Numbered from the stretch's first letter, positions 5,302-13,407 are shown. The stretch is 13,529 nucleotides of DNA from Clostridiales bacterium (GCA_019418195.1 DYCJ01000047.1:1-13529), one strand, 5' to 3'. Numbers and translations are program-made. The notes: generated from the sequence alone by a model not told the origin.

Positions 5302-7320
5302 ATGGCCGGAAGAAAGAAAAAAAGAAAAAACAGGTTTGAATTTTTGACAAGAAAATTCCCCCTGAGAATGCAACGAAAGCTGGTAATGCTATTTATGGCA
5401 GTGATACTGGCTTTTGTTGTTCTTATAGGCAGGATTACATGGATCAATGCTACCAGGGGCAGCAGTTATACAAAAGTAGTCCTTGACCAGCAGAATTATG
5501 ACAGCAGGGTGATCGCCTTTAAGAGAGGCGATATCGTGGACCGCAACGGTACCAAGATGGCGACCAGCGAACGTGTCTATAATGTGATACTCGACGTTGC
5601 CGTTATGACGAACAACGGGGAGAGCGATGATTATATTGAACCCACGAAAGAGGTTTTACAGGAGTGTTTCGGTATAAAGGGAAGCGTGGTAGACGATCTG
5701 ATCGAGGAACGGCCGGACAGCCAGTATGAGATCCTTGCAGAAGGAATTGATTATGAGACGGCACAGAAGTTTAATGAGATTGATGAGGATGATGAAAATT
5801 ATCCCAATGTCAGGGGGATCTGGCTGGAGGAGGATTATACAAGGAGTTATCCGTATGGGAGTATGGCAAGTGATGTAATTGGTTTTACTTATGACGGAAA
5901 TGCAGGTGCGATCGGGATCGAGAGTGCCTATAATGATATCCTGAACGGTACAGATGGAAGGGAATACGGATATTTCGATTCGGATTCTTCCCTCGAGCGT
6001 ACGGTAAAGCCGGCCCGTAACGGAAACACAGTTGTATCGACTATAGATGTGACACTCCAGAATATCGTGGAGAAATGCATTCTTGATTTTAATGAAGAGC
6101 ACGCGAAGGACGGGGAGCTGGGAAGCAAAAATACAGCGGTTATCATAATGAATCCGAACACCGGAGAAATCCTTGCGGAGGCTTCTTATCCGAATTTTGA
6201 CCTGAATGATCCCAGAGATCTCTCAATCCTGTATTCGGACGAAGAGTGGGACGCAATGTCAGAGGACGAGCAGGTTGAGGCCATGAATGATCTGTGGCGG
6301 AATTTCTGCGTCAGTGATGCTTATGAGCCGGGATCTACGGCAAAACCATTTACGATAGCGGCGGGACTCGAATCCGGAAAACTCAAGGGAGACGAGACTT
6401 ATTACTGCAGTGGATCAAAAAATGTCCTTGGTACGGATATCAGCTGCGCTCACAAGGACGGGCACGGAACAGAGACGGTACAGGACGCTCTGGCATATTC
6501 ATGTAATGTGGCGCTGATGGATATGGCTCTTGCTATGGGAGCTGATGATTTTACGAGGTACCAGCACATATTCGGGTTCGGTGAATATACAGGGATTGAT
6601 CTTCCAGGTGAGGCTGAGACATCAGGTCTGCTCTATAGTGCAGATAATATGACAGATATCGATCTGGCGACGAACTCTTTTGGCCAGAACTTCAATGTAA
6701 CAATGACGCAGCTTGTATCTGCATTCTGTTCTCTGGTAAACGGCGGTTATTATTATGAACCCCATGTAGTGAAACAGATCCAGGATGAAGATGGCAATGT
6801 GATCGAGACAAAGGATCCTGTCCTGCTCAGAAAAACTGTATCTTCTGAAACTTCATCTACAATAAAGCAGTATCTGAAGGCTACTATGGACTATGGTACC
6901 GGTCAGAGCGCCCAGGTGGAAGGGTACGAGATCGGAGCCAAGACGGGGACAGCGGAGAAGCTTCCCCGCGGAAACGGGAAATACCTGCTTTCCTATATTG
7001 CGTGTGCTCCGGCAAGCAATCCGGAAGTTGTGATCTATGTGGTGGTGGACGAGCCGAATGTGGAAGCACAGGCGGACAGCTCTCTTGTCCTGGGACTTTC
7101 AAAGGCGATCATGGAAGAAGCTTTTCCGTATCTGGGGATCACGACGATAGAAGAGAGCCAGGAGACGCTTGAGACTGAGGGCGAAGATATCGGGGAGACT
7201 GAGTACACAGATTATGATGTGAATTATGAGGAAACATATGACAATCCGGATGGTTCTTATGTAGATGAGAACTATGACCCGGATCTGGATGACTGGGCCT
7301 CGGAAGAGGCGCAGGAGTAA
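5302..7320 (+). CDS. ftsI: Class B penicillin-binding protein, FtsI/PbpB position, with acidic C-terminal tail
   Basis: This is a peptidoglycan transpeptidase anchored by one membrane helix (about 27-48) after a Lys/Arg-rich cytoplasmic start. The dimerisation/pedestal region follows (RGDIVDRNG; YPYGSMASDVIGF; GIESAYNDILNGTDG), then the transpeptidase domain with all three motifs: STAK at 345-348 (active Ser345), SCN at 400-402 and KTGT at 547-550. There are no PASTA domains. The last 56 residues (617-672) form an acidic, Tyr-rich tail with about 24 Asp/Glu and no Lys/Arg. Its place right after ftsL matches pbpB/ftsI in B. subtilis, so I infer the septal enzyme; a SpoVD role cannot be excluded. 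Ribosome site AAGGA at 5288-5292 lies 9 nt before ATG 5302; a second AAGGA at 5296-5300 is too close to act. Confidence 0.9.
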   Translation: MAGRKKKRKNRFEFLTRKFPLRMQRKLVMLFMAVILAFVVLIGRITWINATRGSSYTKVVLDQQNYDSRVIAFKRGDIVDRNGTKMATSERVYNVILDVAVMTNNGESDDYIEPTKEVLQECFGIKGSVVDDLIEERPDSQYEILAEGIDYETAQKFNEIDEDDENYPNVRGIWLEEDYTRSYPYGSMASDVIGFTYDGNAGAIGIESAYNDILNGTDGREYGYFDSDSSLERTVKPARNGNTVVSTIDVTLQNIVEKCILDFNEEHAKDGELGSKNTAVIIMNPNTGEILAEASYPNFDLNDPRDLSILYSDEEWDAMSEDEQVEAMNDLWRNFCVSDAYEPGSTAKPFTIAAGLESGKLKGDETYYCSGSKNVLGTDISCAHKDGHGTETVQDALAYSCNVALMDMALAMGADDFTRYQHIFGFGEYTGIDLPGEAETSGLLYSADNMTDIDLATNSFGQNFNVTMTQLVSAFCSLVNGGYYYEPHVVKQIQDEDGNVIETKDPVLLRKTVSSETSSTIKQYLKATMDYGTGQSAQVEGYEIGAKTGTAEKLPRGNGKYLLSYIACAPASNPEVVIYVVVDEPNVEAQADSSLVLGLSKAIMEEAFPYLGITTIEESQETLETEGEDIGETEYTDYDVNYEETYDNPDGSYVDENYDPDLDDWASEEAQE

Positions 7321-7326
7321 AACAGG

Positions 7327-7380
7327 AATAACCCTGCTGAAGATGTAATAAGCTGTAACAACATCTTTTGCAGGGTTATT
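7327..7380 (+). promoter_or_regulatory. Near-perfect 20-bp hairpin hiding the ribosome binding site of the second PBP
   Basis: Arms 7327-7346 and 7361-7380 pair at 19 of 20 positions (one G-U, one U-U mismatch), with a 14-nt loop. It starts 6 nt after the stop codon of the first PBP and ends 5 nt before ATG 7386. The only ribosome site, AGGG at 7372-7375, is paired with CCCT at 7332-7335. No T run follows, so it is not an intrinsic terminator. Likely effect: reduced translation of the second PBP unless ribosomes ending at 7320 open the stem, or an RNA-processing site. Function is inference. Confidence 0.7.
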
Positions 7381-7385
7381 ATAGT

Positions 7386-9110
7386 ATGAAGAACAAAACA
7401 TATAATAAGAAGAAGATACTGGTCGTATTTGTCTGTGCCGCATTGATCTTATGTGCTCTGATCGGAAGGCTGGTATGGCTGATGATCTTTGACGCAGAAT
7501 ACTATCAGGAGCTGGCGCAGGATCTGCATGAGCGTGAACGGGAGATCAAGGCCGCCAGAGGGGAGATCGTGGACCGGAACGGTGTGGTGCTGGCGACAAA
7601 CCGGACCGTGTGTACCATATCCGTGATCCACAGCCAGGTCGAGGATCCGGAGAGAGTGATAGAAGTGCTCTGCTCGGAGCTCGAGATGGAAGAGAGCGAA
7701 GTAAGAGAAAAGGTCGAGAAGGTATCCTCTATGGAGCGGATACGGACGAACGTGGACAAGGAGACCGGAGATCGGATCCGGGACTATGATCTGGCCGGGG
7801 TAAAGGTGGATGAGGACTATAAACGATATTACCCCTTTGACGATCTGGCGTCGAGAGTGCTGGGGTTTACCGGCGGCGATAACCAGGGGATCATTGGCCT
7901 TGAGGTAAAGTATGAGGACTATCTGAAAGGAACGAACGGGACGATTCTGACAGTGACAGATGCACGGGGTGTTGAGCTTGACGGAGTGGCGGAGGACAGG
8001 ATCGAGCCGGTTTCCGGCCAGACGCTCCAGGTGAGCCTGGATTATAATATACAGGCATATTGTCAGCAGGCGGCTGAAAATGTAATGGAGGAAAAGCAGG
8101 CGGAGGCTGTCTCTATCCTTCTGATGAATCCGCAGAATGGAGAGATTTATGCCTGCGTGAATGTGCCGGAGTTTGACCTGAATGATCCCTATGAGCTGAA
8201 TACTGGTGTGGATGCGGATTCTCTTTCAGATGAAGAACTGCAGGATCAGCTCAACCAGATGTGGAGAAACCGATGCATCAATGACACATATGAGCCGGGT
8301 TCTACATTTAAGATCATCACAGCTTCTGCCTGCCTGGAAGAAGGCGTTGTGTCCCTGGATGATACGTTCTCCTGTCCGGGATACCGTATTGTAGAGGACC
8401 GGAAAATCCGCTGCCACAAAGTGGGCGGTCACGGGCAGGAGACATTTGTGGAAGGCATACAGAATTCCTGTAATCCGGTGTTTATGGACATTGGTCTCCG
8501 TCTGGGTTCAGACCGGTTCTACGACTATTTTGAAAAATTCGGACTCCTGAAGCTGACTAATGTGGATCTTCCCGGCGAGGCGGGAACGATCATGCACAGG
8601 AAAGAAGATATCGGGACTGTAGAGCTTGCCACTATGACGTTCGGACAGTCTTTTCAGGTGACGCCCATACAGATGGCTGTGACAGTGAGTTCGATCATAA
8701 ACGGGGGCACCCGGGTGACCCCTCATGTCGGAATGGCCGTGCTTGACGAAAAAGGGGAGACAGTGGAGGACTTTGAATATGAAACGGAAGATGGTATTGT
8801 ATCCGAAGAGACTTCAGAGACAATGCAGATGCTGCTGGAAAGTGTAGTGTCTGAGGGGTCAGGCAAAAATGCGTATATAGAAGGATATTCGATCGGAGGC
8901 AAGACTGCGACATCCCAGACACTTCCCAGGAGTGCAAATAAATATATCTCTTCTTTTATCGGGTTTGCACCCGCAGATGATCCGCAGATCCTTGGAATTG
9001 TCATCATACACGATCCTCAGGGAGTTTATTACGGCGGCACCATCGCCGCTCCTGTCCTGCGGGATATTTACGACAATGTACTGCCGTATCTCGGGATTGA
9101 AAAAAACTAA
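7386..9110 (+). CDS. Class B penicillin-binding protein, SpoVD-like position
   Basis: This transpeptidase is a paralogue of the preceding gene: short basic start, one membrane helix (about 10-31), pedestal region (RGEIVDRNG; YPFDDLASRVLGF; GLEVKYEDYLKGTNG) and a transpeptidase domain with STFK at 306-309 (active Ser306) and SCN at 361-363. The third motif reads KTAT (506-509) where KTGT is usual. It has 574 residues and no PASTA domain. Tandem position after the ftsI-like gene and before mraY matches spoVD in B. subtilis, so a sporulation-cortex role is possible, but SpoVD there has a PASTA domain and this does not. Start chosen: ATG 7386, with AGGG at 7372-7375 inside a strong hairpin. TTG 7368 is in frame but has no ribosome site. 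The gene's last codons carry the -35 of a promoter for mraY. Confidence 0.93.
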   Translation: MKNKTYNKKKILVVFVCAALILCALIGRLVWLMIFDAEYYQELAQDLHEREREIKAARGEIVDRNGVVLATNRTVCTISVIHSQVEDPERVIEVLCSELEMEESEVREKVEKVSSMERIRTNVDKETGDRIRDYDLAGVKVDEDYKRYYPFDDLASRVLGFTGGDNQGIIGLEVKYEDYLKGTNGTILTVTDARGVELDGVAEDRIEPVSGQTLQVSLDYNIQAYCQQAAENVMEEKQAEAVSILLMNPQNGEIYACVNVPEFDLNDPYELNTGVDADSLSDEELQDQLNQMWRNRCINDTYEPGSTFKIITASACLEEGVVSLDDTFSCPGYRIVEDRKIRCHKVGGHGQETFVEGIQNSCNPVFMDIGLRLGSDRFYDYFEKFGLLKLTNVDLPGEAGTIMHRKEDIGTVELATMTFGQSFQVTPIQMAVTVSSIINGGTRVTPHVGMAVLDEKGETVEDFEYETEDGIVSEETSETMQMLLESVVSEGSGKNAYIEGYSIGGKTATSQTLPRSANKYISSFIGFAPADDPQILGIVIIHDPQGVYYGGTIAAPVLRDIYDNVLPYLGIEKN

Positions 9111-9125
9111 GTGATGGTATATACT
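9097..9125 (+). promoter_or_regulatory. Internal sigma-A promoter upstream of mraY
   Basis: TTGAAA (9097-9102) lies in the last codons of the second PBP, followed by exactly 17 nt and TATACT (9120-9125); both hexamers match consensus at 5 of 6. Predicted start of transcription is near 9132, giving a leader of about 55 nt. It would let mraY-murD-ftsW-ftsQ be made independently of the MraZ-controlled promoter. Confidence 0.6.
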
Positions 9126-9140
9126 AAATAAGATATTCAA

Positions 9141-9154
9141 AGGGGGACACCCCT
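9141..9154 (+). repeat. Small GC-rich hairpin in the mraY leader
   Basis: AGGGG, 4-nt loop, CCCCT. It lies just downstream of the predicted start of transcription and about 20 nt before the ribosome site of mraY. No T run follows, so it is not a terminator; it may only stabilise the 5' end of the transcript. Confidence 0.35.
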
Positions 9155-9186
9155 GTATGAAACGAAAGAGATGAAGAGGTGGATTT

Positions 9187-10143
9187 ATGAGTAGTCATGT
9201 AGTGATCCCGGTGTTGATATCGTTCGCCGTAAGCCTTGTATTAGGGCCGGTCATCATTCCTTTTTTAAGAAAACTGAAGATGAAACAGACAGAACGGACG
9301 GATGGGGTACAGTCTCATCTGAAGAAAGCAGGTACGCCCACAATGGGCGGGATCATCATCCTGATAGCTGTTATCGTGACTTCGCTTTTCTATGTGCGGG
9401 ATTATCCGCGGATCATACCGGTGCTGTTCCTTACGGTGGCATTCGGGCTGATCGGCTTTCTGGATGATTATCTGAAAGTTGTGCTCAAGCGTTCTGATGG
9501 CCTGATGCCGATGCAGAAGATGGCTCTTCAGATCATAGTTACTGCCGTATTTGCCTTTTATCTGGTGGAGGTGGCAGATGTTCCGCTGACTATGCTTGTT
9601 CCGTTTTCCGGCGGTTATTACTGGGATATCGGATGGCTGGCGGTACCGGTGCTGTTCTTTGCAGTGATCGGGACTGTCAATGGCACGAATTTTACAGACG
9701 GACTTGACGGTCTGGCTTCGAGTGTCACAGTTCTTGTCGCTACATTTTTCACTGTTGTTGCGATCGGCACCGAGAGCGGGATCGAGCCGGTCACCTGCGC
9801 GGTTGTGGGAGCTTTGCTCGGATTCCTTCTGTTTAATGTGTATCCTGCCAGTGTGTTTATGGGGGATACGGGATCTCTGGCTCTGGGAGGATTCGTCGCA
9901 GGGACAGCGTATATGATGCAGATGCCGCTGTTTATTATTATCGTCGGTTTTATCTATCTGGTGGAAGTCGCATCTGTTATCATTCAGGTTACTTATTTTA
10001 AGAAGACAGGTGGAAAGCGTATTTTCAAGATGGCGCCGATCCATCATCATTTTGAGCTATGCGGATGGTCCGAGACGCGGGTGGTGGCAGTGTTCTCTGT
10101 TATTACTGCGCTGCTCTGTCTGGTCGCTCTGATGGGGGTGTAG
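9187..10143 (+). CDS. mraY: Phospho-N-acetylmuramoyl-pentapeptide-transferase MraY
   Basis: MraY is the integral membrane enzyme that moves phospho-MurNAc-pentapeptide from UDP onto undecaprenyl phosphate, giving lipid I. The 318 residues form about ten membrane helices. Family motifs are intact: GTPTMGGI (49-56), the Asp pair in FLDDYLK (Asp93, Asp94), NGTNFTDGLDGLA (165-177), FNVYPASVFMGDTGS (216-230, with Asp227) and the PIHHHFE loop (284-290, His286-288). ATG 9187 follows GAGGTG at 9176-9181. Position before murD is standard for Firmicutes; B. subtilis has murE between spoVD and mraY, which is absent here. Confidence 0.98.
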   Translation: MSSHVVIPVLISFAVSLVLGPVIIPFLRKLKMKQTERTDGVQSHLKKAGTPTMGGIIILIAVIVTSLFYVRDYPRIIPVLFLTVAFGLIGFLDDYLKVVLKRSDGLMPMQKMALQIIVTAVFAFYLVEVADVPLTMLVPFSGGYYWDIGWLAVPVLFFAVIGTVNGTNFTDGLDGLASSVTVLVATFFTVVAIGTESGIEPVTCAVVGALLGFLLFNVYPASVFMGDTGSLALGGFVAGTAYMMQMPLFIIIVGFIYLVEVASVIIQVTYFKKTGGKRIFKMAPIHHHFELCGWSETRVVAVFSVITALLCLVALMGV

Positions 10144-10147
10144 TACA

Positions 10148-11527
10148 ATGGAATTAAAAGGGAAAAAGGTACTTGTATTTGGTTCCGGCATCAGCGGAGA
10201 AGCTGCGGCAGTATTACTCGACAGGGAAGGGGCGGATATTGTCCTCTATGACGGGAATGAGAAGCTGGATGCAGACCGGATAAAAAGTGAGATATTAGAG
10301 AAGGCGGTGCAGTGCGGCGGACATCCGTCCGGAACAGTCAGCGTGGTGCTGGGAGAGTTCCCGGAAAGAATGCTCGATGAACTGGATCTCACCGTGATGA
10401 GCCCCGGAGTCCCTACGGACCTTCCTGTGGTAGAAAAGATGAGAGAAATGGGGATTCCCGTCTGGGGTGAGATCGAGCTCGCTTATGTGTGCGGCAAGGG
10501 AGACGTCCTTGCCATCACAGGTACAAATGGAAAGACAACGACTACATCTCTTCTCGGTCAGATCATGAAGAATTATAAAGAGAGTGTATTTGTTGTCGGA
10601 AATATCGGAAATCCTTATACAAGTGTCGCTATGGATACTACAGGGGATTCAGTCATTGTCGCCGAGATGAGCAGTTTCCAGCTTGAGACGGTGCACAGTT
10701 TCCGGCCGAGGGTCAGTGCGATCCTCAATATCACGCCGGATCACCTGAACAGGCATCATACGATGGAGGCCTATATCGCTGCGAAGGAGCGGATTGCGGA
10801 GAATCAGACATCTGAGGACTACTGCGTGCTCAATTACGAGGATGATGTACTGCGTGAATTTGGAGAAAAGGTGGATGCGCAGGTTCTATATTTCAGCAGC
10901 CGGCGTAAACTTAACAGAGGCGTATACTTAGACGGAAAGACGATTATCTGTCAGATCGGTGAGCCGGTATCTGTCTGTGATACAGATGAACTGCAGATCC
11001 TCGGCACACATAATTATGAAAATGCGATGGCAGCCGTGGCGATGGCATATGCATACGGTGTGCCTGTGGACGTGATCCGAAAGACGCTCATGGAATTTGC
11101 AGGAGTAGAGCACAGGATCGAGTTCGTCGCCGAGAAGAACGGCGTCGCCTATTATAATGATTCCAAGGGGACCAATCCCGATGCGGCGATCAGGGGTATT
11201 CAGGCGATGAACCGCCCGACCGTGCTGATCGGCGGCGGATATGATAAAGAGTCTGCTTATGATGAGTGGATCCGGGCATTTGACGGTAAGGTGAAAAAAC
11301 TGGTGCTCATCGGGGCGACCAGGGAGAAGATCGCGCAGACGGCGCGAAGCCTCGGCTTTACAGATATTGTTATGGCGGACAGCTTTGAGGAAGCTTTTGA
11401 GAAATGTGTGGAATATGCACAGCCCGGAGATGCGGTGCTCCTTTCGCCTGCATGTGCGAGCTGGGGAATGTTTAAAAATTATGAAGAACGCGGAGATAAA
11501 TTCAAAGAACTTGTAGAACAGCTATAA
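10148..11527 (+). CDS. murD: UDP-N-acetylmuramoyl-L-alanine--D-glutamate ligase MurD
   Basis: MurD is the cytoplasmic ATP-dependent ligase that adds D-Glu to UDP-MurNAc-L-Ala. The 459 residues contain an N-terminal Rossmann-like UDP-binding domain (GSGISGEAAA, SPGVP), the ATP loop GTNGKTTT (125-132), GNIGNPYTS (151-159), EMSSFQLE (173-180), ITPDHLNRH (195-203) with the likely carbamylated Lys213 in AAKERI, and the C-terminal domain with NDSKGTNPDA, IGGGYDKES and LSPACASWGMFKNYEERGDKF. The start is 4 nt after the mraY stop; its G-rich ribosome site (10134-10138) lies inside the end of mraY, which suggests translational coupling. Confidence 0.98.
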   Translation: MELKGKKVLVFGSGISGEAAAVLLDREGADIVLYDGNEKLDADRIKSEILEKAVQCGGHPSGTVSVVLGEFPERMLDELDLTVMSPGVPTDLPVVEKMREMGIPVWGEIELAYVCGKGDVLAITGTNGKTTTTSLLGQIMKNYKESVFVVGNIGNPYTSVAMDTTGDSVIVAEMSSFQLETVHSFRPRVSAILNITPDHLNRHHTMEAYIAAKERIAENQTSEDYCVLNYEDDVLREFGEKVDAQVLYFSSRRKLNRGVYLDGKTIICQIGEPVSVCDTDELQILGTHNYENAMAAVAMAYAYGVPVDVIRKTLMEFAGVEHRIEFVAEKNGVAYYNDSKGTNPDAAIRGIQAMNRPTVLIGGGYDKESAYDEWIRAFDGKVKKLVLIGATREKIAQTARSLGFTDIVMADSFEEAFEKCVEYAQPGDAVLLSPACASWGMFKNYEERGDKFKELVEQL

Positions 11528-11541
11528 GGAGTGGATTTTGA

Positions 11542-12630
11542 TTGGAGCGTTCCAATAATAAGAAAGGACATTATGACGAGACGCTGCTTACGGTGGTGAT
11601 CATCCTTGTCGCAGTCGGGCTGGTGATGCTCTACAGCACCAGTTCTTATAATGGTGAGGTGAAGTTCCACGATCCTTACTATTATTTGAAGAAACAGGGG
11701 TTTGCCACATTTATCGGCTTTCTCGGCATGGTGATCGTATCGAGGGTAGATTATCACAGATGGGCAGTCCTTGCGATACCCGGGTATCTGGCTGCGATTG
11801 CCCTGTCTGTGGCGGTCATGCTCTTCGGTGATGAGTATAACGGGTCCAAAAGATGGCTGTCTTTGGGCCCTGTTTCTTTTCAGCCGTCTGAATTTGCCAA
11901 AGTGGCTATAATCCTCTTTCTCGCATGTCTCGTGACAAAATATGTGAAACGGATGGATAAATTCCGGACGCTGGTCCTTATGATGCTCCCGGTACTGCCG
12001 ATCGTGGCGCTGGTGGGGGCGAGTAATTTAAGTACGGCTATTATTATTCTCGGGATCGCTGTGGTCCTGGTCTTTGTGGCAAGCCCGAAGTATTCCCAGT
12101 TTATCTGGATGGGAACAGCGGGAATCGCGTTTATGGCCGTGTTTCTTGCTATGGAGAGCTACCGGCTGGAGCGTCTTGCGATCTGGCGTAATCCGGAACA
12201 GTATGAGAAAGGCTACCAGACGCTTCAGGGGCTGTATGCGATCGGAAGCGGCGGCCTGTTCGGGCGGGGCCTGGGGAACAGTGTACAGAAGCTGGGGTTT
12301 CTGCCTGAGGCACAGAATGATATGATCTTCTCTATTATCTGTGAGGAACTGGGACTTGTCGGGGCGGGCATTATCATCCTGCTGTTTTTTCTCCTGATCT
12401 GGAGATTTTTCGTGATCGCGACAAAAGCGCCGGACCTTCTGGGTGCGTTGATCGCGTCCGGCGCAATGGCCCATATGATGATCCAGGTGATCCTGAACAT
12501 CGCAGTTGTCACAAATTCGATCCCTAATACAGGGATCACGCTGCCGTTTATCAGTTACGGAGGGACTTCGGTAGTGTTTCTCCTGCTGGAAATGGGGCTT
12601 GTGCTCAGTGTGTCCGGTCTGGTAGAATAA
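11542..12630 (+). CDS. ftsW: SEDS-family peptidoglycan glycosyltransferase FtsW/SpoVE
   Basis: This lipid II polymerase has about ten membrane helices in 362 residues, without a long tail. Motifs seen: GLVMLYSTSSY near the first helix, SKRWLSLGPVSFQPSEFAK (102-120), YQTLQGLYAIGSGGLFGRGLG, PEAQNDM with the catalytic-type Asp260, and GITLPFISYGGTS. The start is TTG 11542: AAGGAG at 11526-11531 overlaps the murD stop and lies 10 nt upstream, and no in-frame ATG occurs before the first membrane helix. Position after murD equals spoVE in B. subtilis; murG and murB, which follow there, are absent. It is the second SEDS protein of the window. Which one divides vegetatively and which serves sporulation cannot be settled from sequence alone. 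Confidence 0.94.
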   Translation: MERSNNKKGHYDETLLTVVIILVAVGLVMLYSTSSYNGEVKFHDPYYYLKKQGFATFIGFLGMVIVSRVDYHRWAVLAIPGYLAAIALSVAVMLFGDEYNGSKRWLSLGPVSFQPSEFAKVAIILFLACLVTKYVKRMDKFRTLVLMMLPVLPIVALVGASNLSTAIIILGIAVVLVFVASPKYSQFIWMGTAGIAFMAVFLAMESYRLERLAIWRNPEQYEKGYQTLQGLYAIGSGGLFGRGLGNSVQKLGFLPEAQNDMIFSIICEELGLVGAGIIILLFFLLIWRFFVIATKAPDLLGALIASGAMAHMMIQVILNIAVVTNSIPNTGITLPFISYGGTSVVFLLLEMGLVLSVSGLVE

Positions 12631-12669
12631 GAGAGCGATGCGCCGTGAAATACAAAGGAGGCATTTTGA

Positions 12670-13407
12670 ATGAAGAAAAAGAAACGAAGGAAGATATGGC
12701 CGGTCATACTCACGGTACTGATGACTCTGCTCGTACTGGCGGCGGCTGTTGTGCTGCTGTTCCGTACACGGGCAGTGGAAGTGGAAGGAAATTCCTATTA
12801 CAGTGAAAATACGATCTCCACATGGGTGCAGAGAGACAGGCTTTCAGTCAATACATTATATATACTGGTCAAATATGATCTTATGGATGCAGAATTGCCG
12901 GCAGGAGTCGAGCGGCTGAATGTTTCTCTGAAAAATCCATGGACTGTCCGTGTAGCGGTTGAGGAAAAGGAGATGGCGGGTTATGTTGATTATGACGGAG
13001 CATATCTGTATTTCGACCGCACGGGTACAGCCGTACTGAAGACGAAAAAGCAGATTGAGGGTGTCCCGTATATCGAAGGGCTTGTATTTGACGCGGCAGC
13101 AACAGAAATCGGAGCGACACTTCCGGTGGAAGATGACAGTATTTTTGAAAAGATCGTGGATGTCTCGAGAAACCTTAAGAAATACAGCCTGACTCCGGAC
13201 AGGATTTCCTGCGCGGAAGGGGATGTAAGGATATATTTCGGAACGGTGGAAGTGCTGCTTGGTGACAATGATTATGAGGAAAAACTTCAGCAGGTACCTC
13301 CGATCCTGGAAAAATTGTCAGAATTGTATCCGGATACAGCCGGTACACTGCATCTGGAAAATTATGATTCGGAATCGGAGTCGATACCGTTTGTACCGGC
13401 CGGGTAA
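12670..13407 (+). CDS. ftsQ: Cell-division protein FtsQ/DivIB
   Basis: FtsQ/DivIB is a bitopic divisome scaffold that recruits and regulates the septal synthase through FtsL and FtsB/DivIC. The 245 residues fit: a Lys/Arg-rich cytoplasmic start (1-9), one membrane helix (about 10-31), a POTRA domain (about 34-101) opening with AVEVEGNSYYSENTI and ending in VRVAVEEKE, then the beta domain (about 103-235), including AYLYFDRTGTAVL. The gene has an excellent ribosome site, AAAGGAGG at 12654-12661, 8 nt before ATG 12670. It is last in the series before the AT-rich leader of the next gene. Sequence conservation of this family is low, so the call rests on domain pattern and synteny. Confidence 0.9.
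   Translation: MKKKKRRKIWPVILTVLMTLLVLAAAVVLLFRTRAVEVEGNSYYSENTISTWVQRDRLSVNTLYILVKYDLMDAELPAGVERLNVSLKNPWTVRVAVEEKEMAGYVDYDGAYLYFDRTGTAVLKTKKQIEGVPYIEGLVFDAAATEIGATLPVEDDSIFEKIVDVSRNLKKYSLTPDRISCAEGDVRIYFGTVEVLLGDNDYEEKLQQVPPILEKLSELYPDTAGTLHLENYDSESESIPFVPAG

Noticed and set aside
7327..7380. The hairpin between the PBP genes as a terminator
   Set aside because: No T run follows the right arm; the next bases lead straight into the start codon.
7368..7385. TTG 7368 as the start of the second PBP
   Set aside because: It lies inside the hairpin arm and has no ribosome site before it; ATG 7386 begins with the usual basic MKNK start.
9141..9154. AGGGG/CCCCT hairpin as a terminator or attenuator before mraY
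   Set aside because: Only five pairs and no following T run.
9265..10050. Long antisense open frame (261 codons) opposite mraY
   Set aside because: It mirrors a well-supported mraY, is rich in His/Arg/Gln as expected from reversed membrane-protein codons, and shows no family motif. The same holds for 287-1021 opposite the first SEDS gene and other antisense frames.
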